Below the pieces are notes generated by a model. The model was not told the DNA's origin. It was given only the letters and a program-made list of their open reading frames with translations, and did not search any database. A DNA stretch of 53,143 nucleotides, taken from assembly GCF_002902365.1 (NCBI RefSeq), contig NZ_PPQC01000068.1:43932-97074 (forward strand), in the 5' to 3' direction. Source of the DNA: Staphylococcus cohnii subsp. cohnii. GTDB lineage: Bacteria; Bacillota; Bacilli; Staphylococcales; Staphylococcaceae. Both the position numbers and the translations under genes were made by a program. Numbering within the stretch: the stretch's first letter is position 1; every line of letters begins with the position of its first letter. Shown piece after piece: positions 1 to 8,707 of this stretch.

Positions 1-16
1 GAAGATTTAAAATTTA

Positions 17-52
17 AAGAGGACAAATCCATTGTTAAGGATTTGCCCTCTT
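17..52. terminator. Bidirectional intrinsic terminator
   Basis: A 14-bp stem (17-30 pairing with 39-52, one G-T pair) closes an 8-base loop. It is followed by a T-rich tract on the plus strand and a T-rich tract on the minus strand. It can therefore end both a gene entering from the left (infB would be expected upstream of rbfA, but this is off the window) and the minus-strand regulator at 97-969. Confidence 0.8.
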
Positions 53-57
53 ATTTT

Positions 58-90
58 GAGAAGGGGGATTTATGTCCCAGCCTCTTTAGT
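58..90. repeat. Copy of a CTGGGACA-type dispersed repeat
   Basis: Read on the minus strand this contains AGAGGCTGGGACATAAATCC, a motif I recall as frequent near gene ends in staphylococci. Only a 4-bp inner stem (65-68 with 75-78) pairs well, so it is a poor terminator by itself. Related hairpins occur at 21879-21915 and, more distantly, 51392-51420. Confidence 0.4.
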
Positions 91-96
91 ATGTCG

Positions 97-969
97 TTAA
101 ATAAGATAATGTTTAAATAACGATTTGATTTTATTTTTGAAATCCTCCACATAATGATCTGGTTTTAATAAAATGATTTCTTGTGGATATTCATATGCTA
201 AGTGTAGGCATTCGCTTTTTGAAATAATGAGTTCAGCTTCAATAAATGCTTCGTTATTTTGGACATTCAGGACTATAAATTGACGTTGAATTTGTTCCCA
301 TATAGATGAACAGAATTTCATAGTGACAGTTGGGACCTGTAGAAAAATATTTTCGTCAAATGCCTCATCAAATTGATAAATATCAAGGATTGAATTTAAA
401 TCTTGTGTATAAATTTTGTTCTGATATATATAAGTAATCCAATATTTATTTTTGTAATGTCTTGTATATACTGGTACAACTTTATATGTTTGATGATCAA
501 CATCATTTAGTGAAATTATCTGTTTATTTTGTATAGCAAGTTGTATTTTATAAATAAGTGTTGATTCTGTTAATTCGTGATTGATTGTAAATTGATTGAG
601 TAATGTATTAGATAAAAATTTTTCAGCTAGATTCGAATTACTGTTTAGCCCTCTAATTAAATTATAAGTGTCAATATGAATGTTGGGCGTGAAATTTTTC
701 ATTCTAAATAGCAGATTAAGTAATCGATTATTTTTAAATTTATAGCGATCTATTCTTATGCGATGGCGGCCTATATTGTTTTCATAAACAATTCTCGCAT
801 TGAGTCCTTCCCATTCATGGTCTTCATATAAAAAATTGTTTATATCACTAAAATCTCGCTGTATTGATCTTACATTAACATTTAATTGTTCTGCGAGTTC
901 TTCTTTGCTTAATTTTTTTCCATTAAATAGACGAGTGAAAATATAAAGTAGTCTTTCTGATTTATCCAA
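97..969 (-). CDS. HTH/WYL-type transcriptional regulator
   Basis: A 290-residue protein with an N-terminal winged helix-turn-helix of the HTH_11 kind (residues about 5-50, with an LSKEELAEQL...VRSIQRD core). The C-terminal half resembles a diverged WYL domain; the segment YKNKYWITYIYQN near residue 172 takes the place of the WYL strand. WYL regulators often respond to nucleotide or other small ligands, but the ligand here is unknown. The start is a TTG at 969 with AGGAG nine bases upstream. It stands alone, divergent from rbfA, where infB would be expected to adjoin rbfA in staphylococci, so it is probably an insertion. It has no obvious target gene next to it. Confidence 0.8.
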   Translation of the reverse strand: MDKSERLLYIFTRLFNGKKLSKEELAEQLNVNVRSIQRDFSDINNFLYEDHEWEGLNARIVYENNIGRHRIRIDRYKFKNNRLLNLLFRMKNFTPNIHIDTYNLIRGLNSNSNLAEKFLSNTLLNQFTINHELTESTLIYKIQLAIQNKQIISLNDVDHQTYKVVPVYTRHYKNKYWITYIYQNKIYTQDLNSILDIYQFDEAFDENIFLQVPTVTMKFCSSIWEQIQRQFIVLNVQNNEAFIEAELIISKSECLHLAYEYPQEIILLKPDHYVEDFKNKIKSLFKHYLI

Positions 970-1023
970 GTATACACGCTCCTAACAATTTCAATAGAAA
1001 AATTCATTTTTTTATTAGTTTGA

Positions 1024-1055
1024 ATTATAGCATGATACCTTCTATAATGTGTAAA
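1024..1055 (-). promoter_or_regulatory. Promoter of the WYL-type regulator
   Basis: On the minus strand an extended -10 (TGC followed by TATAAT, 1024-1029) has a TTTACA-like -35 at 1050-1055. The 20-base spacer is long but tolerable with an extended -10. Between this and the rbfA promoter at 1310 the AT-rich sequence shows no further gene or clear element. Confidence 0.5.
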
Positions 1056-1309
1056 ACAATATAAAATAATTTAGAAACTTAGTTGTTTCTTAAATAGTAA
1101 TCATTTATAAAATTCAATGTAAATTTTATAAACTATAGCAGTATTTAAAAATAAAAATGTAATAAAGTTTCAAGCTCTAACACTTAGGAAATATAATTGT
1201 GCCTAACTGTAATAAAAATAATGTTTTATCGTTTCATAACAATTACCTTTTTAAGTTATAATGATTTAGTAATTAAATTTTTTTGAGTAAAAAAAAGAAT
1301 GAAGTTTGT

Positions 1310-1339
1310 TTGACGTTGTGAAATGAACTGTCATATAAT
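1310..1339 (+). promoter_or_regulatory. SigA promoter of rbfA
   Basis: TTGACG (1310-1315) and a perfect TATAAT (1334-1339) are separated by 18 bases, about 50 bases upstream of the rbfA start. This gives rbfA its own promoter, independent of the infB operon it usually follows. Confidence 0.75.
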
Positions 1340-1391
1340 CTTTAAGTAAGATAAATATACATGTATGAATGATATTTGTGAGGTGAAATAT

Positions 1392-1736
1392 ATGAATATG
1401 AGAGCTGAACGTGTTGGCGAACAAATGAAACAAGAAATCATGGACATCGTTAACAATAAAGTAAAAGACCCTAGAATTGGTTTCTTAACAATAACAGAAG
1501 TTCAATTAACGAATGATTTATCTATTGCAACAATTTATTTAACTGTACTTGGTAATGATAAACAGATTGATGATACGTTTAAAGGTTTAGAGAAAGCAAA
1601 AGGATTTATCAAATCTGAAATTGGTTCAAGAATGCGCTTAAGAATTGTACCAGATTTAAAGTTTGAATACGATGAGTCTATTGACTACGGAAATAAAATC
1701 GAAAAAATGATACAAGATTTACACAAAAATGATTAA
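1392..1736 (+). CDS. rbfA: 30S ribosome-binding factor RbfA
   Basis: RbfA is a KH-fold factor that binds the 30S subunit during late 16S rRNA maturation and cold adaptation. The 114-residue product has the family signature around residues 40-54 ([15 protein letters not shown]) and an N-terminal [10 protein letters not shown] helix seen in staphylococcal RbfA. The reading frame is open from 1365, but the ATG at 1392 is preceded by GAGGTGA seven bases upstream and gives the family length, so it is preferred. It is transcribed from the promoter at 1310 and ends in a strong terminator, which separates it from truB. Confidence 0.95.
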   Translation: MNMRAERVGEQMKQEIMDIVNNKVKDPRIGFLTITEVQLTNDLSIATIYLTVLGNDKQIDDTFKGLEKAKGFIKSEIGSRMRLRIVPDLKFEYDESIDYGNKIEKMIQDLHKND

Positions 1737-1740
1737 TTTT

Positions 1741-1786
1741 AAAAGCTGAAACAAACATTCACTGGGATTGTTGTTTCAGCTTTTTT
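1741..1786 (+). terminator. rbfA terminator
   Basis: A perfect 14-bp stem (1741-1754 with 1771-1784) is followed by a run of T. It lies just after the rbfA stop codon. Confidence 0.9.
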
Positions 1787-1862
1787 ATAACCATTTCTTT
1801 ATTGAGACGTGTTAATATAAGTAAGGAATGATAATAAAAGGACGATTGAAGGTGACATTAAA

Positions 1863-2780
1863 ATGTATAACGGTATTTTACCTGTGTACAAAGAACGTGG
1901 CTTAACAAGCCATGACGTTGTATTTAAATTAAGGAAAATTTTAAAAACCAAAAAGGTGGGGCATACTGGTACATTAGATCCTGAAGTTTCAGGTGTATTA
2001 CCCATATGTATAGGTCCAGCGACTAAGGTAAGCGATTATATTATGGAAATGGGAAAGACCTATTTTGCAACTGTATACTTAGGCTTTAGTACCACTACAG
2101 AAGATCAGACAGGTGAAATTTTAGAAAAAAAACCCATTGGTGAAGACGCACTTAATGGGGAACAAATAGATAGCGCATTAGCACATTTTGAAGGTATAAT
2201 TACGCAAATCCCTCCGATGTATTCATCAGTGAAGGTTAACGGTAAAAAGCTTTATGAATATGCAAGAAAAAATGAAACTGTCGAAAGACCTTCAAGAGAA
2301 GTCGAGATTTTCGACATTAAACGAGCGTCTGAACTACGATTTGAAAATCAAGGTTGCCAGTTTGATATCAAAGTAAAATGCGGTAAAGGTACTTATATTA
2401 GAACGTTGGCAACAGATATAGGAAAAGCGCTTGAATTACCAGCACATATGTCAAAGTTAACAAGAATACAAAGTGGTGGTTTTGATATTGAAAATAGTCT
2501 TACAATCGAAGATATACAATCACTACATGAGCATGAAACATTACAGGAAAAACTTTTTCCGATAGAATATGGTCTGAGAGGTTTGAAAAAAATCAACATA
2601 TCAAATGAAAGTCAAAGATTTAAAATATTGAATGGTCAAAAATTTAATACAAATGAATTTGATCAATCCATAGATACGTTGGTTGTGATGTTTGATACAC
2701 TAAATAATAAGGCATTAGCAATTTATACACCGCATCCTGAGAAACCTTATGAAATAAAACCGAAGAAGGTATTTAACTAA
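1863..2780 (+). CDS. truB: tRNA pseudouridine(55) synthase TruB
   Basis: TruB converts U55 to pseudouridine in the T-loop of tRNAs. The 305-residue protein has the catalytic motif [15 protein letters not shown] with the nucleophilic aspartate at residue 39. It also has the [20 protein letters not shown] substrate-binding stretch near residues 117-136. The C-terminal region is a PUA-like extension. The ATG at 1863 has GAAGGTG eight bases upstream. It is followed after 13 bases by ribF, so the two are probably co-transcribed. Confidence 0.97.
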   Translation: MYNGILPVYKERGLTSHDVVFKLRKILKTKKVGHTGTLDPEVSGVLPICIGPATKVSDYIMEMGKTYFATVYLGFSTTTEDQTGEILEKKPIGEDALNGEQIDSALAHFEGIITQIPPMYSSVKVNGKKLYEYARKNETVERPSREVEIFDIKRASELRFENQGCQFDIKVKCGKGTYIRTLATDIGKALELPAHMSKLTRIQSGGFDIENSLTIEDIQSLHEHETLQEKLFPIEYGLRGLKKINISNESQRFKILNGQKFNTNEFDQSIDTLVVMFDTLNNKALAIYTPHPEKPYEIKPKKVFN

Positions 2781-2793
2781 AGGAGAAATAGCC

Positions 2794-3765
2794 ATGAAAG
2801 TAATTGAAGTAACTCATCCGATTCAAGAAAATCAGTATATAGCAGAAGATGTAGCAATGGCATTTGGTTTTTTTGATGGCATGCATAAAGGTCATGCAGA
2901 GGTATTTGATACTTTAGAAAAAAAGGCAGAGGCATCGAATTTAAAGAAAGCTGTGATGACATTTGATCCGCATCCTTCTGTTGTTTTAAATCCTGAACTT
3001 AAACGTACGGATTACTTAACACCGATTCAAGATAAAATAGAAATATTAGAATCTTACGGGATTGACTATTGCATTGTTATTAACTTTTCTTCTAAATTTG
3101 CCAATGTAAGTGCAGAAGAATTTATACAGGAATACATCATTAATAACCATGTAAAAGAAGTAATTGCAGGTTTTGATTTTACGTTTGGCAAATTTGGTAA
3201 AGGCAACATGATGATTTTAGATGAAATGTCAGATTTTAATACGACTATCGTAAGTAAACAAGAAATTGAATCGGAGAAAATATCTACAACAGATATTAGA
3301 AAATCACTGAAAACAGGTGACTTACAAAAGGCAAACGATGAGCTTGGATATCGGTATCGTATCAAAGGTATGGTTGTACAAGGAGAAAAACGAGGAAGAA
3401 CAATTGGTTTTCCTACAGCGAATGTAGAGCCGAGTGGAGATTACGTATTGCCTAAAAATGGTGTTTATGCCGTGAGTATGAAAATAGGTGCAAATGATAA
3501 AATTTATCGTGGAGCTGCCAACGTTGGTGTCAAACCAACATTTCATGATCCTTCTAAAGCACAAGTTGTCATAGAGGTGAATCTGTTTGACTTCCATGAA
3601 AACATATACGGTGAACGTGTTATCGTTTATTGGCATCATTATTTAAGACCAGAAGTTAAATTTGATGGTATAGATCCTTTAGTTGAACAAATGAATAAGG
3701 ATAAAGAAAAAGCGAAATATTTACTTTCTGTTGATTTTGGTGACGAAATATCATATAATATTTAA
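2794..3765 (+). CDS. ribF: Bifunctional riboflavin kinase/FAD synthetase
   Basis: The enzyme phosphorylates riboflavin to FMN and adenylates FMN to FAD. The N-terminal nucleotidyltransferase domain shows GFFDGMHKGH at residues 25-34 and a SxxISTTDIR-type motif near residue 165. The C-terminal riboflavin kinase domain starts near residue 185 and contains GRTIGFPTAN. At 323 residues it has the normal length. A strong AAGGAG precedes the ATG. Its position between truB and rpsO is the conserved Firmicutes order. Confidence 0.97.
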   Translation: MKVIEVTHPIQENQYIAEDVAMAFGFFDGMHKGHAEVFDTLEKKAEASNLKKAVMTFDPHPSVVLNPELKRTDYLTPIQDKIEILESYGIDYCIVINFSSKFANVSAEEFIQEYIINNHVKEVIAGFDFTFGKFGKGNMMILDEMSDFNTTIVSKQEIESEKISTTDIRKSLKTGDLQKANDELGYRYRIKGMVVQGEKRGRTIGFPTANVEPSGDYVLPKNGVYAVSMKIGANDKIYRGAANVGVKPTFHDPSKAQVVIEVNLFDFHENIYGERVIVYWHHYLRPEVKFDGIDPLVEQMNKDKEKAKYLLSVDFGDEISYNI

Positions 3766-3793
3766 GTCTGATGTGTTACACACATACAAGGCA

Positions 3794-3839
3794 CCTTTAT
3801 CTTGGCAGTTCGAGACTCCGACGATTGCTCGGATAAAGG
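3794..3839 (+). promoter_or_regulatory. Structured rpsO leader, candidate S15 autoregulatory site
   Basis: An 8-bp stem (3794-3801 with 3832-3839) encloses a GC-richer loop than the surroundings, with a possible inner CGAG/CTCG pairing. It lies 30 bases before rpsO and has no T-run, so it is not a terminator. S15 commonly represses its own mRNA by binding a leader RNA structure, which suggests the role. The specific fold here is inferred. Confidence 0.5.
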
Positions 3840-3869
3840 CGCATAAAAATAAAAAGGAGGAAATTGACT

Positions 3870-4139
3870 ATGGCAATTTCACAAGAACGTAAAAATGAAT
3901 TAATTAAAGAATATCGTACACACGAAGCGGACACTGGTTCTCCAGAAGTACAAATCGCTGTGTTAACTGCAGAAATCACTGCATTAAACACTCATTTACG
4001 TGAACATACGAAAGATCACCATTCACGTCGTGGATTATTAAAAATGGTAGGTCGTCGTAGACACTTATTAAACTACTTACGTAGCAAAGATATTCAACGT
4101 TACCGTGAATTAATTAAATCATTAGGTATCCGTCGTTAA
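3870..4139 (+). CDS. rpsO: 30S ribosomal protein S15
   Basis: S15 is a primary binder of the 16S rRNA central domain. The 89-residue product beginning [11 protein letters not shown] is nearly identical in layout to S15 of S. aureus, with the conserved [19 protein letters not shown] and RRRHLLNYL blocks. A TTG two codons upstream (3864) is in frame. The ATG at 3870 sits nine bases after AAGGAGG and gives the family length. It ends at a strong terminator before pnp, the usual partner gene. Confidence 0.98.
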   Translation: MAISQERKNELIKEYRTHEADTGSPEVQIAVLTAEITALNTHLREHTKDHHSRRGLLKMVGRRRHLLNYLRSKDIQRYRELIKSLGIRR

Positions 4140-4159
4140 TCTTTAGACGTATATTTATC

Positions 4160-4192
4160 GGGAAAGAACCTTTGGGGTCTTTCCCTTTTTTA
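4160..4192 (+). terminator. rpsO terminator
   Basis: GGGAAAGAACC (4160-4170) pairs with GGTCTTTCCC (4176-4185) and is followed by a T-run. It separates rpsO from pnp. Confidence 0.9.
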
Positions 4193-4294
4193 TAATTTTA
4201 GCATTTATAATTATACATTAAACTATATACTAATATAAATCATTATTAATAAATGATATGATAGGATTAACAGATAAATGAGAGGAGATTCGTA

Positions 4295-6403
4295 ATGTCT
4301 CAAGAAAAAAAAGTTTTCAAAACTGAGTGGGCAAATAGATCTTTAACGATTGAAACTGGACAATTAGCTAAACAAGCTAACGGCGCAGTACTTGTTAGAT
4401 ATGGTGATACAGTCGTTTTATCTACTGCAGTAGCGTCAAAAGAACCACGTGATGGTGACTTTTTCCCATTAATGGTTAACTACGAAGAAAAAATGTATGC
4501 TGCAGGTAAAATACCTGGTGGTTTTAAAAAACGTGAAGGCCGTCCGAGTGATGAAGCTACATTAACTGCACGATTAATTGATAGACCCATTCGTCCATTG
4601 TTTCCTAAAGGTTATAGATATGACGTACAAATAATGAATACAGTCTTAAGTGCTGATCCTGATTGCTCCCCTGAAATGGCAGCAATGATAGGTTCGTCAA
4701 TGGCATTAAGTGTTTCTGATATACCTTTTCAAGGTCCAATAGCAGGCGTGAACGTTGGTTATATAGATGGAGAATATGTGATTAACCCTACCGTTGCACA
4801 AAAAGAAGTATCTAGACTTGATTTAGAAGTAGCTGGTCATAAAGATGCTGTAAATATGGTAGAAGCAGGTGCAAGTGAAATTACAGAAAATGAAATGCTT
4901 GAAGCTATTTTCTTTGGACACCAAGAAATTCAGCGTCTAGTTAGCTTCCAAGAAGAAATCCTCGATCATATTCAACCAGAGAAAAAGGCATTTGTTCCTG
5001 TTGAAAAAGATGAAACACTTGTTGAAAAAGTAAAATCATTAACTGCATCACATGGTTTGAAAGATGCCGTGTTAACATTTGATAAGCAACAACGAGATAT
5101 TAACTTAGATGAACTTAAAGAAAAAGTTGCATCAGAATTTGTTGATGAAAATGATGATGAGAATGAAGATTTAATCAAAGAAGTATATAGTATATTAGAT
5201 GACTTGGTTAAAGAAGAAGTAAGACGTCTGATAGCAGAAGAAAAAATTAGACCAGATGGTCGTAAAACAGATGAAATTCGCCCATTAGAATCTGAAGTTG
5301 GTATTTTACCAAGAGCACATGGTTCAGGTTTATTTACAAGAGGACAAACACAAGCACTTTCAGTATTAACATTAGGCTCAATGAGTGAATATCAAATCTT
5401 AGATGGCCTTGGTGAAGAAGAACAAAAACGTTTTATGCATCACTATAACTTCCCAAATTATTCAGTTGGTGAAACTGGACCAGTTCGTTCACCTGGTCGT
5501 CGTGAAATTGGACATGGTGCATTGGGAGAACGCGCGCTTAGCCACATCATTCCAGATGTTAAAGACTTCCCATATACTGTGAGAATAGTGAGTGAAGTAT
5601 TAGAATCAAACGGTTCATCATCACAAGCTTCTATTTGTGGCTCAACCTTAGCATTGATGGACGCGGGTGTTCCAATCAAAGCCCCAGTTGCTGGTATCGC
5701 TATGGGATTAGTTACACGTGACGATAGTTATACCATATTAACTGATATACAAGGTATGGAAGATGCACTTGGTGATATGGACTTTAAAGTAGCTGGTACA
5801 TCTGAAGGTATTACAGCTATACAAATGGACATCAAAATTGATGGTTTAACCAAGGAAATTATTAAAGAAGCATTAGATCAAGCTCGAGAAGGTCGTTTGG
5901 CTATATTAGATCATATGCTACAAACAATTGATACACCACGTGGTGAACTAAGTGCCTTTGCACCTAAAGTTGTTACGATGTCTATAAAACCTGAAAAAAT
6001 TAGAGATGTCATTGGTCCGGGTGGTAAAAAAATCAATGAAATCATTGATGAAACGGGCGTTAAGTTAGATATCGAACAAGATGGAACGATATTTATTGGT
6101 GCAGTAGATAAAGATGCTATTGAAAAAGCGCGAAGTATCATTGATGAAATTACAAGAGAGGCAGTAGTTGGAGAAGTATACAACGGTACAGTTAAACGTA
6201 TTGAAAAATATGGTGCGTTTGTTGAATTATTCCCAGGTAAAGACGCACTTGTACACATTTCTCAAATTGCTAATGAGCGCATTGATAAAGTAGAAGATGT
6301 GTTGAAAGTAGGAGACACATTTAAAATTAAAGTTACAGAAATTGATAAACAAGGTAGAGTCAATGCTTCACATAAAGCATTGTTATCAAATAATACTAAA
6401 TAA
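4295..6403 (+). CDS. pnp: Polynucleotide phosphorylase
   Basis: PNPase is a phosphorolytic 3'-to-5' exoribonuclease of the RNA degradosome. The 702-residue protein has two RNase PH domains (about 1-220 and 310-545), a KH domain with the GPGG loop near residues 573-577, and a C-terminal S1 domain from about residue 625 (GxVxxIxxYGAFVEL, then LVHIS). The start has GAGAGGAG upstream. It lies in its standard position after rpsO and ends in an elaborate terminator. RNase J2, RNase Y and YmcA in this window belong to the same decay pathway. Confidence 0.98.
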   Translation: MSQEKKVFKTEWANRSLTIETGQLAKQANGAVLVRYGDTVVLSTAVASKEPRDGDFFPLMVNYEEKMYAAGKIPGGFKKREGRPSDEATLTARLIDRPIRPLFPKGYRYDVQIMNTVLSADPDCSPEMAAMIGSSMALSVSDIPFQGPIAGVNVGYIDGEYVINPTVAQKEVSRLDLEVAGHKDAVNMVEAGASEITENEMLEAIFFGHQEIQRLVSFQEEILDHIQPEKKAFVPVEKDETLVEKVKSLTASHGLKDAVLTFDKQQRDINLDELKEKVASEFVDENDDENEDLIKEVYSILDDLVKEEVRRLIAEEKIRPDGRKTDEIRPLESEVGILPRAHGSGLFTRGQTQALSVLTLGSMSEYQILDGLGEEEQKRFMHHYNFPNYSVGETGPVRSPGRREIGHGALGERALSHIIPDVKDFPYTVRIVSEVLESNGSSSQASICGSTLALMDAGVPIKAPVAGIAMGLVTRDDSYTILTDIQGMEDALGDMDFKVAGTSEGITAIQMDIKIDGLTKEIIKEALDQAREGRLAILDHMLQTIDTPRGELSAFAPKVVTMSIKPEKIRDVIGPGGKKINEIIDETGVKLDIEQDGTIFIGAVDKDAIEKARSIIDEITREAVVGEVYNGTVKRIEKYGAFVELFPGKDALVHISQIANERIDKVEDVLKVGDTFKIKVTEIDKQGRVNASHKALLSNNTK

Positions 6404-6412
6404 TGTTTATTA

Positions 6413-6508
6413 CTAGAGACTGGTAAAATGATGAGAACTGCTTACAATAGAATTATTTTAATTCTATTGTAGAAAAGTTCAAGTCATATCACTAGTTTCT
6501 TTTTTTAA
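6413..6508 (+). terminator. Composite pnp terminator
   Basis: An outer stem (6413-6423 with about 6492-6502, with G-T pairs) encloses a strong 11-bp hairpin (6443-6453 with 6461-6471). A T-run of seven follows the outer stem. The nested layout recurs after rnjB, thiW and ynbB. Confidence 0.7.
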
Positions 6509-6658
6509 TATTTCAGCATTCATAATTAAATAAGATTAAGCCAAAAGCTGAAAATAAATGTGAATATATACATAAAAAGTGCGACAAATACATCATTGCA
6601 TACCTTAGAATCATTTTTACATAAAAATAAATCATCCAATAATATATTTTAAAACAAC

Positions 6659-6707
6659 TAAAGTAGCTACTTTAATAGTGTACATAAGGCCTATTTTAAC
6701 TTATAAT
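6659..6707 (+). promoter_or_regulatory. Palindrome and -10 box upstream of rnjB
   Basis: TAAAGTAGCTACTTTA (6659-6674) is a perfect 16-base palindrome, 28 bases before a perfect TATAAT at 6702-6707. No good -35 accompanies that -10. The palindrome falls where a -35 or activator site would be, so it may be an operator; the regulator is unknown. The rest of 6510-6757 shows only a weak TTTCAGC/GCTGAAA pairing. Confidence 0.4.
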
Positions 6708-6756
6708 AAACTATGAGTTTATATATGGACGGGTAATTTAAATAGGAGGTAACATT

Positions 6757-8430
6757 TTGAGTTTAATTAAGAAAAAAAATAAAAATATTCGTATTATCCC
6801 TCTCGGAGGCGTTGGGGAAATTGCGAAAAATATGTATATCGTTGAAGTAGACGATGAAATGTTTATGTTAGATGCGGGACTGATGTTTCCAGAAGATGAA
6901 ATGTTGGGTGTAGATATCGTTATTCCTGATATTCAATATGTGATAGAAAATAAAGACAGATTAAAAGGTATATTCCTAACGCACGGCCATGAACACGCGA
7001 TAGGTGCTGTTACTTATGTGCTTGAGCAAGTTGATGCGCCTGTTTATGGTTCTAAATTAACAATTGCATTAATCAAAGAAAATATGAAAGCTCGCAATGT
7101 AAATAAGAAAGTTAGATATTATACTGTTAATAATGAATCAATTATGCGCTTTAAGGGTGTTAATGTCACATTCTTTAACACTACACATAGTATTCCAGAT
7201 AGTTTAGGCGTATGTATACACACTTCTTATGGCGCTATTGTATACACTGGCGAATTCAAGTTCGATCAAAGTTTACAAGGGCATTATGCTCCGGATTTGA
7301 AAAAAATGACTGAAGTTGGACAAGATGGTGTGTTTGCTTTAATCAGTGACTCGACTGAAGCAGAAAAGCCAGGTTATAACACGCCAGAAAACGTGATAGA
7401 ATCTCATATGTATGATGCGTTTACGAAGGTGAAAGGTAGATTAATTGTTTCATGTTATGCATCTAATTTTATTCGTATTCAACAAGTTTTAAACATTGCG
7501 CAAAGATTAAATAGAAAAGTATCTTTCCTAGGGCGTTCATTAGAAAGTTCATTTAATATCGCTAGAAAACTTGGCTATTTTGATATTTCTAAAGATTTGC
7601 TCATACCAATTAATGAGGTTGAAAATTATCCAAAAAATGAAGTGATAATTATTGCAACTGGTATGCAAGGAGAACCAGTTGAAGCTTTAAGTCAAATGGC
7701 ACAAAAGAAACATAAAATAATGAATATTGAAGAAGGAGATTCGGTCTTCTTAGCAATTACTGCGTCTGCTAATATGGAAGTGATTGTTGGAAATACGCTT
7801 AATGAACTCGTTCGTGCAGGAGCAGAAATCATTCCTAACAGTAAAAAAATTCATACTTCAAGTCATGGTTGCATGGAAGAATTAAAAATGATGATTAATA
7901 TCATGAAGCCTGAGTATTTCATTCCTGTAAATGGTGAATTTAAAATGCAAATTGCGCATGCTAAGTTAGCTAATGAAGCTGGCGTCCAACCTGAGAAAAT
8001 ATTCCTAGTGGAAAAAGGCGATGTAGTAAACTATGATGGTGAAGAAATGATTTTAAATGAGAAAGTCAATTCCGGCAATGTGCTCATTGATGGTATTGGT
8101 GTAGGTGATGTTGGTAACATCGTGTTACGTGATCGTCATTTACTTGCTGAAGATGGCATCTTTATCGCAGTTGTAACGTTAGATCCTAAGAATCGTAGAA
8201 TTGCCGCTGGTCCTGAAATTCAATCACGTGGTTTTGTTTATGTAAGGGAAAGTGAAGCTTTATTAAATGAAGCTGAAGAAAAAGTGCGTGAAATCGTTGA
8301 ATTAGGTTTACAAGAAAAACGTATTGAATGGTCAGAAATTAAACAAAATATGCGTGATCAAGTAAGCAAATTGCTTTTTGAAAATACAAAACGCCGTCCA
8401 ATGATTATACCGGTAATATCTGAAATTTAA
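6757..8430 (+). CDS. rnjB: Ribonuclease J2
   Basis: This is a beta-CASP metallo-beta-lactamase RNase, partner of RNase J1 in 5'-end processing and mRNA decay. The 557-residue protein starts at TTG with AGGAGGT seven bases upstream. The metal-binding motif, normally HxHxDH, reads HGHEHA at residues 76-81, so the aspartate and last histidine are lost. This matches the known near-inactive state of staphylococcal RNase J2. The beta-CASP domain lies at about residues 215-370 and the C-terminal domain begins near 450. It is separated from pnp by a terminator and its own putative promoter. Confidence 0.96.
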   Translation: MSLIKKKNKNIRIIPLGGVGEIAKNMYIVEVDDEMFMLDAGLMFPEDEMLGVDIVIPDIQYVIENKDRLKGIFLTHGHEHAIGAVTYVLEQVDAPVYGSKLTIALIKENMKARNVNKKVRYYTVNNESIMRFKGVNVTFFNTTHSIPDSLGVCIHTSYGAIVYTGEFKFDQSLQGHYAPDLKKMTEVGQDGVFALISDSTEAEKPGYNTPENVIESHMYDAFTKVKGRLIVSCYASNFIRIQQVLNIAQRLNRKVSFLGRSLESSFNIARKLGYFDISKDLLIPINEVENYPKNEVIIIATGMQGEPVEALSQMAQKKHKIMNIEEGDSVFLAITASANMEVIVGNTLNELVRAGAEIIPNSKKIHTSSHGCMEELKMMINIMKPEYFIPVNGEFKMQIAHAKLANEAGVQPEKIFLVEKGDVVNYDGEEMILNEKVNSGNVLIDGIGVGDVGNIVLRDRHLLAEDGIFIAVVTLDPKNRRIAAGPEIQSRGFVYVRESEALLNEAEEKVREIVELGLQEKRIEWSEIKQNMRDQVSKLLFENTKRRPMIIPVISEI

Positions 8431-8448
8431 TAATTTCTATTCTAAAAT

Positions 8449-8575
8449 AAAGAGGTTAAGACAGACGCTTTGGTAAGATTATTTAAAAGTAAATTGTATA
8501 TATGTTATATCTAAACAAGATATATACAACCTTTAAATATACTGGAGCGAATAATGTCTTACCTCTTTTATGTTA
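8449..8575 (+). terminator. Composite rnjB terminator
   Basis: An outer stem (8449-8462 with 8556-8569, one bulge) encloses a second hairpin (8494-8503 with 8520-8529). A short T-rich tract follows. The 90-base interior makes this more than a simple hairpin. Beyond it, up to spoIIIE, the sequence is AT-rich without a clear element. Confidence 0.6.
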
Positions 8576-8707
8576 TTATAAGTATATAATAAAATGATTT
8601 TTATAGAATTTAAAATCATATTTATAATTTGTATTATCACTTGATATTAAAATACACAAATATGATTCATATACATATCGAAAAACAGAGTTGAAAAGAA
8701 GGTGTGA

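Noticed and set aside
1..16. End of infB at the left edge
   Set aside because: A TAA at 8-10 would allow it, but two or three codons are not enough to identify a gene.
3322..3639. A 105-codon frame opposite ribF
   Set aside because: It lies wholly within ribF, has no Shine-Dalgarno of note and its protein looks like reverse-strand composition.
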